Source: Polaromonas sp. (lineage in GTDB: Bacteria > Pseudomonadota > Gammaproteobacteria > Burkholderiales > Burkholderiaceae_C). Taken from it: a DNA stretch of 64,000 nt. The translations under genes and the position numbers were made by a program. Of this stretch, positions 43,779 to 52,872 are shown piece after piece. How positions within the stretch are numbered: position 1 is the first letter of the stretch; each line of letters starts with the position of its first letter. The DNA is taken from assembly GCA_013297865.1 (NCBI GenBank), contig JAAFIP010000007.1:124001-188000 (forward strand), written 5' to 3'. Below the pieces are notes generated by a model that had not been told where the DNA came from, searched no databases, and saw nothing but the letters and a program-made list of their open reading frames with translations.

Positions 43779-44546
43779 ATGAAAACTCCCAGCTTTCGCC
43801 TAGACGGCAAGCGCGCTCTGGTCACAGGGGGCTCCAAAGGCATTGGTCTGGCTGCTGCGCATGCGCTGGTGCAGGCAGGCGCACAGGTGATGATCGTAGC
43901 GCGCAACACGCCTGATCTAGTTGCTGCGAGTGCCGACATTGTCAAGGCAAGCGGCCAGGCTGCAACGCAAGTCACCCATGCAGCGCTCGATGTTCGCAAC
44001 AGCTCGGCAGTGGAGGCCTTGTTCAAAGAGCATGGCCCATTTGATATCGTGGTCAACAACGCGGGAACGACACGTACCAAGTTGATTGATGAGGCCACGG
44101 ATGAAGACCTCGATACCGTCATTGACCTGAATATCAAGGCAGCTTTTTATGTGCTGAGAGCTGCCGCACGCAGCCTCAAAGCGGCCGGCAGACCCGGTAG
44201 CCTGATCAACATCTCGTCGCAGATGGGCCATGTGGGCGGGCCCAAGCGCACGCTGTACTGCGCCAGCAAGCACGCACTGGAAGGCATGACCAAAACCTTG
44301 GGCTGGGAACTGGGCCCCATCGGTATTCGCGTCAACTCCATCTGCCCTACATTCATCGAAACCGAGCTTACTGCGCCCATGCTGGCTGATCCCGATTTCA
44401 AATCCTTTGTCACCAGCAAGATTGCTTTGGGTCGCGTTGGCAGACTGGAAGAAATCATGGGTGCAGTGGTATTTTTGGCGGGCGACGCATCCAGTCTGAT
44501 GACTGGCAGCGCCCTCATGCTAGACGGCGGTTGGACCGCGAGCTGA
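43779..44546 (+). CDS. SDR-family oxidoreductase
   Basis: 255-residue classical short-chain dehydrogenase: cofactor loop TGGSKGIG (about 17-24), NNAGTT, catalytic Ser in NISSQMG, and YCASK, with the C-terminal SSLMTGSALMLDGGW. The ATG at 43779 (AGAGA upstream) is used, 21 bp after the HisD-like gene. Next to an HpsN-like dehydrogenase it may play the HpsO/P role of oxidising a secondary alcohol, or reduce/oxidise another intermediate. NAD versus NADP preference is not clear from the loop. Confidence 0.87.
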   Translation: MKTPSFRLDGKRALVTGGSKGIGLAAAHALVQAGAQVMIVARNTPDLVAASADIVKASGQAATQVTHAALDVRNSSAVEALFKEHGPFDIVVNNAGTTRTKLIDEATDEDLDTVIDLNIKAAFYVLRAAARSLKAAGRPGSLINISSQMGHVGGPKRTLYCASKHALEGMTKTLGWELGPIGIRVNSICPTFIETELTAPMLADPDFKSFVTSKIALGRVGRLEEIMGAVVFLAGDASSLMTGSALMLDGGWTAS

Positions 44547-44548
44547 TC

Positions 44549-45565
44549 ATGGTCAAAGCTGCCACATCGATTGACGTTGCCAAGCTTGCGGGTGTCAGTC
44601 AGTCTGCTGTGAGCCGCACTTACACCCCCGGCGCAAGTGTGGCAGAGCACACGCGCAGCAAGGTGATGGATGCCGCCCGCAAGCTGGGCTACCGTCCGAA
44701 TGCAATTGCCCGCACACTTATCACGCGCAAGAGCCGCATGATCGCTGTAGTTGCTTCTTATCTGGACAATCAGTTCTATCCCGTGGTGATAGAGAAGCTG
44801 TCGCAGCGTTTTCAGGAAGATGGCTACCATGTGCTGCTTTTCATAGCCGAGGCACGTACCGAAGCTGATGAATTGCTTATGCAGCTCATGCAATACCATG
44901 TGGATGGCATTGTGCTGCTCAGTGCCACATTGTCTTCCGGAATCGCCAAAGACTGCGCTGATGCAGGTATCCCTGTAATTTTGTTCAACCGAATTGCACA
45001 AGCTGGCGGCACGGTCAATTCCGTAGCAAGCGACAACGAGGCGGGAGGGCGCATGGCTGCCAAGGCTCTGCTGGCAGCCGGGCATGTGCGCATCGGCTAT
45101 ATCGCTGGCATGGAGGACTCTTCCACCAACCGCGACCGCGAGGCGGGTTTCAATGCTGAGCTGGCAGCCAGTGGTAAGCGCGTGTTTGCACGCACGGTGG
45201 GGCATTACAGCTTTGAGGGCGCGCAACTTGCTGCGCGCCAGATGTTCCAGGCCGTTGATGCAGCACAGCGACCGAGCGCAGTATTTGTGGCCAATGATCA
45301 TATGGCTATTGCAGTCATGGACACATTGCGCGGTGAATTGGGCTTGCGTGTGCCCCAGGACGTCGCTGTGATTGGTTTTGACAATGTGCCGCAAGCCGCG
45401 TGGGGCGGATATTCGCTCTCCAGCATCGAGCAGGATGCACACGCCATGATTGAAGCTACAGCGCGTATCATGCTCGAGCAAATTCAAAACGAATCGGCGC
45501 TGGCACAGCATGTGAGCCTGTCTGTTCGTCTGATTGAACGCGGCTCTACCGGTAAAACCCCATGA
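44549..45565 (+). CDS. LacI-family transcriptional regulator (operon-internal)
   Basis: 338-residue LacI/GalR-type regulator: helix-turn-helix SIDVAKLAGVSQSAVSRTY (residues 7-25), hinge YRPNAIARTLITRKS, then effector domain (VDGIVLLSATLS, AVFVANDHMAIAVM, DVAVIGFDNV). The ATG at 44549 lies 2 bases after the SDR stop; it overlaps the next gene by 4 bp (ATGA). The regulator is therefore made together with the enzymes it probably controls. It is the second LacI-type protein in the window and differs from the one at 13105. Confidence 0.88.
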   Translation: MVKAATSIDVAKLAGVSQSAVSRTYTPGASVAEHTRSKVMDAARKLGYRPNAIARTLITRKSRMIAVVASYLDNQFYPVVIEKLSQRFQEDGYHVLLFIAEARTEADELLMQLMQYHVDGIVLLSATLSSGIAKDCADAGIPVILFNRIAQAGGTVNSVASDNEAGGRMAAKALLAAGHVRIGYIAGMEDSSTNRDREAGFNAELAASGKRVFARTVGHYSFEGAQLAARQMFQAVDAAQRPSAVFVANDHMAIAVMDTLRGELGLRVPQDVAVIGFDNVPQAAWGGYSLSSIEQDAHAMIEATARIMLEQIQNESALAQHVSLSVRLIERGSTGKTP

Positions 45566-46596
45566 AGCCCACTTCGCTGGCATCTACCACGCCTGCCCTG
45601 CACAGCAGTGCTGCCATGCAAGGCTTTCACGCTGAATTCAGGAATCTGGATGATTACATTCGCGTGATCACGGACCGCATCTGGGAAGGCCGTCAGATCG
45701 AGACGATTCGTGATTACTATAGCAACCCATGTGGCGTGATCACGCCCGCAGGCGCGACGACCGATGTGCAAAGCGTGATCGATGGCACCAAGGCCACTCT
45801 CGCGCAGTTTCCCGATCGACGCTTGCTGGCGGAAGATGTCATTGAAGCTGGCAATGCTCAAGAGGGTTTTCTGTCTTCCCATCGCATCATCAGCACCATG
45901 ACGCATTTGGGTGATGGCAATTTTGGCAAAGCCACCGGTAAAAAAATTCATGTGCGCACTGTGGCTGATTGCGTGTGTAAAGACAACCGCATCGTGCATG
46001 AGTGGCTGGTGCGCGATCAGGGTGCGATTGCCCAGGCTATAGGCAGCACGCCGCAAGAGATGGCAAGGCAATGGCTTTCACAACGAGATAAACCATTGCT
46101 TCCTTTGTCACAAGCTCCCGCACCCATTTGGTGGCGCAATCCGATGAGCGATGAGCCAATGGCACAGCGCTATGCACAGTCCGTTGGACGCATGCTTTCC
46201 GGGCTAGGCAATGATGACGCGCTTTATGACGAAGCAGCCTGCAGCCTGGGGCCGACCAACTCCATCCATTATGGTCGCCTTGAAATTCAAGGATTTTATG
46301 CCTCCATCGCTCAAAGCATCACTGTAGAAAGCTACGACATAGAAAGCATAGCCTTCATGCCTGCCAGCAGCGCTGTAGGCCGACCACCGCGAGTAGCTCT
46401 GCGCTGGCGGCTCAAGGGCCAGCACACCGGCGCAGGCCGCTATGCAGGCAGCGCGCGTAACTCCCTGGACATCTTGGGCATTCAACATGCTGAATTTGTG
46501 AAGATTGGAAAAGCATGGCAAGTGCACCGGGAATGGGTGCTCGTTGATGATGTAGCCGTCTGGATGCAGGCGCTTGACGGCACTGCCGAAGAATAA
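45562..46596 (+). CDS. Tandem SnoaL/NTF2-like protein 3
   Basis: 344-residue protein with two SnoaL-like domains, paralogous to the gene at 41271. The shared block reads FPDRRLLAEDVIE, GFLSSHRIISTMTHLGDGNFGKA and HEWLVRDQGAIA, followed by EMARQW. Domain 2 (about 200-335) ends AEFVKIGKAWQVHREWVLVDDVAVWMQ. ATGA overlap with the LacI gene implies coupling. Three such double-domain proteins within 14 kb suggests they are specific to this catabolic system. Function unknown. Confidence 0.8.
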   Translation: MKPTSLASTTPALHSSAAMQGFHAEFRNLDDYIRVITDRIWEGRQIETIRDYYSNPCGVITPAGATTDVQSVIDGTKATLAQFPDRRLLAEDVIEAGNAQEGFLSSHRIISTMTHLGDGNFGKATGKKIHVRTVADCVCKDNRIVHEWLVRDQGAIAQAIGSTPQEMARQWLSQRDKPLLPLSQAPAPIWWRNPMSDEPMAQRYAQSVGRMLSGLGNDDALYDEAACSLGPTNSIHYGRLEIQGFYASIAQSITVESYDIESIAFMPASSAVGRPPRVALRWRLKGQHTGAGRYAGSARNSLDILGIQHAEFVKIGKAWQVHREWVLVDDVAVWMQALDGTAEE

Positions 46597-46617
46597 ATCC
46601 ACTGGGAATCAGCAATT

Positions 46618-47694
46618 ATGGCTCGTGTACAACTCAAATCCATCGCTAAATCCTGGAATGCGGGCGGCAAGACTTCCGTAGGAGTGAAGGAAATGTCGCT
46701 TGATATCGCGGATGGCGAATTCCTTGTGCTGCTTGGACCCTCAGGATGCGGCAAGACCACAACCATGCGTATGGTTGCAGGACTGGAAGATGCTACCCAG
46801 GGCGAGATTTGGATTGGCGAGAGAAAAGTCAACGATTTGGAGCCCAAAGACCGTGATGTAGCGATGGTGTTTCAAAGCTATGGTTTGTATCCCAACATGA
46901 CAGTGTATGAGAACATCAGCTTTCCGCTGCGCATTCGTGGCACCAAGGTGGCGGAGATCGATCCGGCTGTGAAGCGCGCTGCTGAAAAAGTGGAGCTGAT
47001 GGATTTTCTGGACCGCCGCCCCAAGGAGCTCTCGGGTGGCCAGCGTCAGCGTGTGGCGCTGGCACGCGCTATCGTGCGTCAGCCGGCGGTGTTTCTGATG
47101 GACGAGCCGCTATCCAACCTGGATGCCAAGTTGCGTGTCTCTATGCGCTCGCACATCAAGCATCTTCACCACGAGCTCAAAACCACCACAATTTATGTGA
47201 CCCACGATCAAATCGAGGCCATGACACTGGCGGATCGCGTGGTGGTAATGAGTAAAGCTGAAGTGCAGCAAATCGGCACACCTGAGCAAATTTATAACGA
47301 CCCGGCCAATCTGTTTGTAGCCGGTTTCATTGGCAATCCTTCAATGAATTTGATCGATGGCAAGCTGGAGAACGGCTGCTTTATCGCCGAAGGCCTGCGT
47401 ATTGAAGGTATGGGCCGGGGTGCGGTTGAGAAAGTGGTGCTCGGCGTGCGCGCCGAAGACCTCATGCTCGCAAACACTGACAACGCCAACGTGCGCGGCA
47501 GCGTATTCTCTTTTGAGCTGACTGGCGATGCGACGCTGATCACTTTGCAATGCGGTGCACAGCGAATTACCGCACGCTCAAGCAAAGAGTTCCGCACCCG
47601 CATCGGTGAGCAGCTTGGTTTTATGGCGGCGCCTGAGCGCAGCTATTTGTTCGATGGTCAGACGCAGAACCGGCTGCGTTTTGATCGCTCTTGA
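46618..47694 (+). CDS. CUT1 ABC transporter ATPase (UgpC/MsmX-like)
   Basis: 358-residue MalK-type ATPase: Walker A GPSGCGKTTT, signature LSGGQRQRVALARAI, Walker B VFLMDEPLSNLD, switch VTHDQIEAM, and a C-terminal TOBE region with VLGVRAEDLML. It is the first of four transporter genes; the 21-bp gap to the SnoaL gene and 32-bp gap to the binding-protein gene keep it in the operon. Distinct in sequence from the ATPase at 8951. Confidence 0.92.
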   Translation: MARVQLKSIAKSWNAGGKTSVGVKEMSLDIADGEFLVLLGPSGCGKTTTMRMVAGLEDATQGEIWIGERKVNDLEPKDRDVAMVFQSYGLYPNMTVYENISFPLRIRGTKVAEIDPAVKRAAEKVELMDFLDRRPKELSGGQRQRVALARAIVRQPAVFLMDEPLSNLDAKLRVSMRSHIKHLHHELKTTTIYVTHDQIEAMTLADRVVVMSKAEVQQIGTPEQIYNDPANLFVAGFIGNPSMNLIDGKLENGCFIAEGLRIEGMGRGAVEKVVLGVRAEDLMLANTDNANVRGSVFSFELTGDATLITLQCGAQRITARSSKEFRTRIGEQLGFMAAPERSYLFDGQTQNRLRFDRS

Positions 47695-47726
47695 TGAACC
47701 TCCCGGTTTTTTATTGGAGAATCCCC

Positions 47727-48989
47727 ATGAAAGCTCTGACCATCCGCCGCTCCCTGTTGGCAGCAGCAGCATTGACAGCTGCTCTACCATTTACCGCACA
47801 TGCGCGTTGCGATAAATTGATCAACGCCAAAGCAGGCGAAATTAACATCATTGGTGCTACTTTCCCTGCACTGCAACATATCGCCAAAGAGATGGAGACC
47901 TGTACGCAAGGCGGCGTCAAAGTCTCTTTTAAAATGTCGTCCAACAACCGTGTTGAGACAGAGCAGGCGTTTGCAACAGCTGGTCCCTCACCATTTGATG
48001 CCGCCGTTGTCTCGGGTGCAGTGTTTTCTGCGCTCAACGGCAAAAGCCAGTTGCAGCCCATGACGGACTTGGTTGAAAAATACAAGGCTAAATACAAGAT
48101 TGAAGATAACATGCTGGTCAAGGTCAATGGCCAGGTGATGGGTATTGCTTTCATGCAGAACTCCCTCAATCTCTACTACCGCAAAGACCTTTTCGATAAA
48201 CATGGCATCAAGGTGCCCACCACCTACGCTGAAATGCTTGCAGCTGCCAAAGTGCTCAAGGAAAAAGAGCCCAGCATTGAGTTTCCCATTGCACAAACCT
48301 TCGCCAAGGGCTGGGACAGCGGCAAGGAATTCATTGATCTGTATGTAGGCATGGGCGGCAAGCTGTTCAAATCTGGCAGCGCACAACCCGATTTCAATAA
48401 TGACATTGGCGTGCGCACCTTGGATCTCATGAAATCCATGACGCAGTACATGACGCCTAACTATCTTGCATCGAACAGCGACGATGTGACCAACCAATTC
48501 CAGCAAAGCAAAGCCGCAATGGGTGTTTTCTGGGCGTCGCGTGGATCGCGTATGGATGATGCAACAGTCTCCAAAGTGGTGGGCAAGATTGAATTTGCCG
48601 CCGCCCCAGCAGCTGTAGCCGGTGGAAAGCCTGCCAGCCATATGTGGTGGGATGGCGTGGTGATGCCCAAAAATATGAAGGGTGATCGCGACACCGTTTT
48701 TCAGGTGCTGATGGAAGCGCTGGACGAAGACACCACTCGCAAAGGCAATGATCTGACTACCTGGGTACGCTCTGCTTATAAGCCCACACGCTTTGCATCT
48801 GGTGTAGCAGCTAACGCCAAAGCCGGCACTCCCGTATGGCCAACCGAGCCCTATGCTGGTCTGGTGCACAGTGAGCTGGGCAAGGTTGTAGCCGATGTAC
48901 TGGCCGGTACCACACCAGCCAAAGCTGCATTGGACACGGCTGCGGCTGCATATGTGCGCGTAGCAACAGAGCAGGGTTTCATCAAGTAA
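47727..48989 (+). CDS. CUT1 ABC transporter periplasmic binding protein
   Basis: 420-residue exported solute-binding protein (family 1). Signal peptide RRSLLAAAALTAALPFTAHA, then Cys residues early in the mature chain (CDKL and CTQG, probably a disulfide). GGAGA precedes the ATG at 47727; a longer frame starts inside the ATPase gene. The middle contains YYRKDLFDKHGIKVPTTYAE, the usual hinge-region pattern of sugar and glycerol-phosphate binding proteins. The ligand is the missing clue to the whole operon. Confidence 0.88.
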   Translation: MKALTIRRSLLAAAALTAALPFTAHARCDKLINAKAGEINIIGATFPALQHIAKEMETCTQGGVKVSFKMSSNNRVETEQAFATAGPSPFDAAVVSGAVFSALNGKSQLQPMTDLVEKYKAKYKIEDNMLVKVNGQVMGIAFMQNSLNLYYRKDLFDKHGIKVPTTYAEMLAAAKVLKEKEPSIEFPIAQTFAKGWDSGKEFIDLYVGMGGKLFKSGSAQPDFNNDIGVRTLDLMKSMTQYMTPNYLASNSDDVTNQFQQSKAAMGVFWASRGSRMDDATVSKVVGKIEFAAAPAAVAGGKPASHMWWDGVVMPKNMKGDRDTVFQVLMEALDEDTTRKGNDLTTWVRSAYKPTRFASGVAANAKAGTPVWPTEPYAGLVHSELGKVVADVLAGTTPAKAALDTAAAAYVRVATEQGFIK

Positions 48990-49014
48990 GTTTGATGATG
49001 ACCGATCGGCTTTC

Positions 49015-50061
49015 ATGAAAACATCCACCTTCGCGCGCTTTGTAGCGCCCTCCGTGCTGTTGATGCTCGCCTTGCTGGCGATGCCGCTGGCGGTGACGTT
49101 CTATCTCTCGGTGCGCAATTGCACTTTTGATATGGAAACCGTCACCGTGCAGCAATCAGGCCCGTTTGGCAGCTCAGAGTCAACCACGCAGCGCGCGCGG
49201 GTGGATGCCAATGGCAAGCCAATCCAACTGTGCAAATACGTTGGCACAGCCTATTTCCGATCTGTGCTCGGGCTTACTGCGCAAAGTGGCCAAGCGATGG
49301 CTGCTGCGGGCGAGCCACCTGACGCATCATCAGCACCAGCGGGCAGTGCTGTGAATCCTGCAGCCAGCAAGAGCTCGCAGGAATTCGTGGGCGCGCTCAA
49401 ATTCACACTGCTCTACACCATAGTGACCACGCCTTTGGTGCTGCTGCTGGGCTTTTTTATCGCATTGGGTGTGCATCACTCCGCCCAGCGCCTGAAGGCG
49501 ATTTTCATCACGGCTTCACTGCTGCCCTTCATCATCACGCCTATCGTGGGTGCGCTGGCCATCAAATGGCTGTTCCGCGATGGCGGTTTGGTGCCGCATG
49601 TTCTCTCGCAATTTGGGCTCTCGATCTTCTGGATGGCTGAGGCCTGGTCTGCCCGGCTCTTGATCATTCTCTACGGCGTGTGGCACAGCGCGCCATTCGC
49701 CTTCATTGTGTTTTATGCGGGCCTGCAATCTGTACCGCAGGATTCTCTGGAGGCAGCCACGATTGATGGCGCTACACGCTGGCAAAAGCTGCGCTACATC
49801 ACCTTGCCACATTTGATGCCGCTGATCGTGTTTGTGGCGTTGATCCATGTGATGGATGCCTATCGCGTATTTGAGCCTGTAGTGGTACTCACGCAGGGCG
49901 CTTTCACCACCAGCGTGCAATACCTCACTTATCACATTCTTTCAGTGGAAAACAACCCCTACAAAGCCAGTGCATCGGCTGTGTTGACCACGCTCGGCAT
50001 TGGTGTGCTGATCATTCCCATGCTGATCAAGACCTGGAGGGAGCAGCGCAACGGTCGTTGA
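49015..50061 (+). CDS. CUT1 ABC transporter permease (MalF-like) with periplasmic insertion
   Basis: 348-residue permease. Membrane helix 1 (APSVLLMLALLAMPLAVTFYL) is followed by an unusually long periplasmic loop of roughly 90 residues (about 33-122) rich in Ser, Ala and Pro with two Cys (NCTF, LCKY), then five or more helices. The EAA loop is LEAATIDGATRWQKLRYITLPHLMP. A long loop here recalls MalF's P2 domain, which contacts the binding protein, but is shorter and low in complexity. Confidence 0.87.
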   Translation: MKTSTFARFVAPSVLLMLALLAMPLAVTFYLSVRNCTFDMETVTVQQSGPFGSSESTTQRARVDANGKPIQLCKYVGTAYFRSVLGLTAQSGQAMAAAGEPPDASSAPAGSAVNPAASKSSQEFVGALKFTLLYTIVTTPLVLLLGFFIALGVHHSAQRLKAIFITASLLPFIITPIVGALAIKWLFRDGGLVPHVLSQFGLSIFWMAEAWSARLLIILYGVWHSAPFAFIVFYAGLQSVPQDSLEAATIDGATRWQKLRYITLPHLMPLIVFVALIHVMDAYRVFEPVVVLTQGAFTTSVQYLTYHILSVENNPYKASASAVLTTLGIGVLIIPMLIKTWREQRNGR

Positions 50062-50089
50062 TTTCAACCATTGACTGCGCGATACAGGT

Positions 50090-50920
50090 ATGAAAAAAAA
50101 TCCATTGTCTTTGCAAGTGCTGCTCTATGGCGGCCTGCTCTTTTGGTTGATCGCAGCCAGCATCCCTGTGATCTGGACGGCGATGATCTCGCTACGCCAT
50201 TATGTAGATGCGTTTTCCATTCCGCTCAAATGGATTGCGCCAATTACCTTTGACAACTACACCTCACTGTGGATTGATAAAGGCTTTTCGCGTAATTTTT
50301 TCAACACGTTGATCGTCACTTTCGGCACGGTAACCATTTCGCTCACGGTAGGTTGCCTGGCAGGCTACGCGCTCTCACGTTATCGCGGAAGTTTGGGTTT
50401 TTGGCTGCTTATCATCGCGCTGGTTTTCCGTTCGTTGCCGCACTCCACCTTGCTGCCTTCGTTTTATGTAATCTTTGATTCGCTGGGCGTGCGCAATGAA
50501 TATTTTTCATTGATTCTCGTCTTGGTAGCTATCAATCAGCCTTTCACGATCTGGATGCTGCGCAGCTTCTTTGTCAACATTCCACAGGAGCTCGATGAAG
50601 CTGCTTTGGTGGACGGCTGCTCGCGCCTGCAGGCCTTTCGCAAAGTGATCATTCCAGTCATGTGGCCGGGTGTCATTACCACTGGCTTGTTCAGCTTCCT
50701 GCTTGCCTATAACGACTTCCTGCTCAGCACCTCGCTCGTCGATGCGGCCAAGCAAACCATGCCTGCTGCCATTTCCAATTCGATTCATGCAGAGAGCGAA
50801 TTGCTGCTCATGCAGGGTGTGGCAGGGGCAGTAAGCATCACGATTCCACTGATTATCCTTGTGGTGTTGTTTCAGCGGCAAATTGTCTCGGGGCTTACGC
50901 AAGGTGCGGTCAAGGGCTGA
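50090..50920 (+). CDS. CUT1 ABC transporter permease (MalG-like)
   Basis: 276-residue permease with six predicted membrane helices and EAA loop LDEAALVDGCSRLQAFRKVIIPVMWPG, partner of the gene at 49015. N-terminal KNPLSLQVLLYGGLLFWLIA is helix 1. It starts 28 bp after its partner and ends 3 bp before the alpha/beta hydrolase gene. Confidence 0.9.
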   Translation: MKKNPLSLQVLLYGGLLFWLIAASIPVIWTAMISLRHYVDAFSIPLKWIAPITFDNYTSLWIDKGFSRNFFNTLIVTFGTVTISLTVGCLAGYALSRYRGSLGFWLLIIALVFRSLPHSTLLPSFYVIFDSLGVRNEYFSLILVLVAINQPFTIWMLRSFFVNIPQELDEAALVDGCSRLQAFRKVIIPVMWPGVITTGLFSFLLAYNDFLLSTSLVDAAKQTMPAAISNSIHAESELLLMQGVAGAVSITIPLIILVVLFQRQIVSGLTQGAVKG

Positions 50921-50923
50921 GCT

Positions 50924-51649
50924 GTGTTGCCAACAGTTTTCATGCTTCCAGGCACATTGTGCGATGCGCGTATTTTCACGGCGCAAAAGCGCAGCTTGCG
51001 CGGCAAAGCCAATGTTATTTGCGCCAGCTACAGTGGCATGAAGGATCGCACCCAGTGGCTGCAAAACTGCCTCGCGCGGCTGCCAGATAAATTTTATGTG
51101 GCAGGTTTTTCCTTGGGCGGTCTGCTTGCCTTGGAGCTGCTGCGCATGGCGAAGCAGCGTGTGCTTGGCATTGCGTTGATTGCCAGCAACGCCCAGAGCG
51201 CCAACTCCAAGGCGCAGCGCAGAAGTGCGATGCTGCGCCGCCTCTGGCTGGAACGTGGGCCGTCGATAGTGGCGAAGCATGTCAAGCCGGCCTATTTTCA
51301 TCATGAGGCAGAACGCAGACAGCATCAGCGTTTGGTCTTTGCCATGGCTTTGCAAACACCACAGCGCAGTGCATTTGAAGAATTCGCTTGGGCTGCCAAG
51401 CGCCCAGATGGTTTGCAGACCTTGCGCGAATTCGAAGGCAGTGTCCTCGTTGTGAGCGGTCAGCAGGATAGTTTGTGCCCACGCTTCTTGCAGCAGGAGA
51501 TGCTTACAGCGCAGCCGCGCATTCAATGGCGCGAAATTGCGCGCTGCGGTCATTTTGTTCCGCTGGAGGCACCAGCTGCTCTGGGTAATGCCCTTTTTCA
51601 CTGGCTGGTCAATGACAAGCAGCTCACTGCCGCCACGTTTAATCCATAG
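50924..51649 (+). CDS. Alpha/beta-hydrolase
   Basis: 241-residue cytoplasmic alpha/beta-hydrolase: oxyanion region MLPGTLCDARIF, nucleophile elbow GFSLGGLLAL (Ser about 63), acid in VVSGQQDSLCP and His in CGHFVPLEAP. GTG start at 50924, 3 bp after the permease stop. Ester, lactone or C-C bond hydrolysis are possible; in this operon it might open a lactone produced by the dehydrogenases. Sequence alone does not define it. Confidence 0.83.
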   Translation: MLPTVFMLPGTLCDARIFTAQKRSLRGKANVICASYSGMKDRTQWLQNCLARLPDKFYVAGFSLGGLLALELLRMAKQRVLGIALIASNAQSANSKAQRRSAMLRRLWLERGPSIVAKHVKPAYFHHEAERRQHQRLVFAMALQTPQRSAFEEFAWAAKRPDGLQTLREFEGSVLVVSGQQDSLCPRFLQQEMLTAQPRIQWREIARCGHFVPLEAPAALGNALFHWLVNDKQLTAATFNP

Positions 51650-51676
51650 TTTGCCATTTCACCAGGAATATCGACC

Positions 51677-52852
51677 ATGACGACTTTCACGAGCCAGGAG
51701 CTGCAGGCGCGCTTTATCCCTGCGGCAAGCCTGCGCTACAGCACAGACGCTTTCATCGACTATCGCATCCCTGGCTGTGGGCCTAAAAAGAACTACGCGC
51801 TGATCGGTCCTGGCGTTTCACAAAACCCCAATCAGCCCGTGAGCCTGCGCGAGAAGCATGGTTTCCAGGTCGGAGGCGTGGCCATGGGGCCCGGTGTGAT
51901 CAATCCGCCGCATATGCATTTCACGGCAGAGGTGTTCATCTGCACGCGCGGCAGCTTCTCGCTGCATTGGGGCTTCAATCCAGACCGTCTGGAACATCCG
52001 TTGTTTGAGGGCGATATCGCTTCCATACCGACTTGGATTTATCGCGGCTTCCAAAGCCATGGAACTAAGGATGGTGGTGAAGGTTTCATGTTCACCGGCT
52101 TGGGCCAAGACGATACAGGCGGCATTCTCTGGGGCGCGGCCACTCTGGAGGCAGCTAGTGCGCAGGGTGTACATCTCACCGAAGACTACCAAATTATTGA
52201 CGAGCATTTGGGTGGCAAGTGGGATGCATCGATGAAGCGCCTGCAGCCAATGACACCGCAGGAAGTGGGCCAGCTACGCACCTGGAGTCCTGAGCAAATG
52301 CGCCAGCGGGTGGTTAAATTTGCTGAGCTTGATTGGTCAGGTCGCGCGCTGCTAGATAGTGCCTTGCCAGGCTGTGGTGCATCGATTGCGCCTGTGATCG
52401 GCCACGGTATGAGCGCTGAGCGTAACCATCTTGCACCCATCATGAATGCGCATGGCTTCTCTATCGAATGGCTGACGATACCCCCAGGTGGTAGCGTCAG
52501 CTGCCACCAACTCGCTGCCAAACAGGTGTTGGCTGTGTACCAAGGAGGTATTGAGATTTCCATTCACAATGAGCCATTCACCTTGATGGAATCTGCGCAA
52601 AACGCCACCAAGTTAGTGGCGTACGGCAATGCGCAAGGTAATGACAGCTACGCTATGCCAGCCAGCGTATGGCGCGCCTATCGCAACACGGGTAGCCAGG
52701 ATGCGGTGATGCTGGTGATGACACCAGGTGATGAGCGCAAGCGCATCGCGTGGGCACCCGAAGTTTCCACTGCTGCCGCTCTGGCAGGTTGGGGCATTGA
52801 TGCGAATGGCTATGTGGGCCTCAAGCGCTACATTGATCGTTCACAAAGATAA
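51677..52852 (+). CDS. Bicupin-domain protein
   Basis: 391-residue protein with two cupin barrels. The first (about 60-130) has the metal motif PPHMHFTAEVFICTRGSFSLHWG (H, H, E) and FEGDIASIPTWIYRGFQSHG (His of motif 2). The second (about 265-350) has WLTIPPGGSVSCHQLAAKQVLAVYQGGIEI, in which some ligands are replaced, so it may not bind metal. Such bicupins include dioxygenases such as gentisate-type enzymes and oxalate decarboxylases; the substrate here is unknown. 27 bp after the hydrolase gene. Confidence 0.75.
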   Translation: MTTFTSQELQARFIPAASLRYSTDAFIDYRIPGCGPKKNYALIGPGVSQNPNQPVSLREKHGFQVGGVAMGPGVINPPHMHFTAEVFICTRGSFSLHWGFNPDRLEHPLFEGDIASIPTWIYRGFQSHGTKDGGEGFMFTGLGQDDTGGILWGAATLEAASAQGVHLTEDYQIIDEHLGGKWDASMKRLQPMTPQEVGQLRTWSPEQMRQRVVKFAELDWSGRALLDSALPGCGASIAPVIGHGMSAERNHLAPIMNAHGFSIEWLTIPPGGSVSCHQLAAKQVLAVYQGGIEISIHNEPFTLMESAQNATKLVAYGNAQGNDSYAMPASVWRAYRNTGSQDAVMLVMTPGDERKRIAWAPEVSTAAALAGWGIDANGYVGLKRYIDRSQR

Positions 52853-52872
52853 TTTCAAAAAGAAGACACTTC

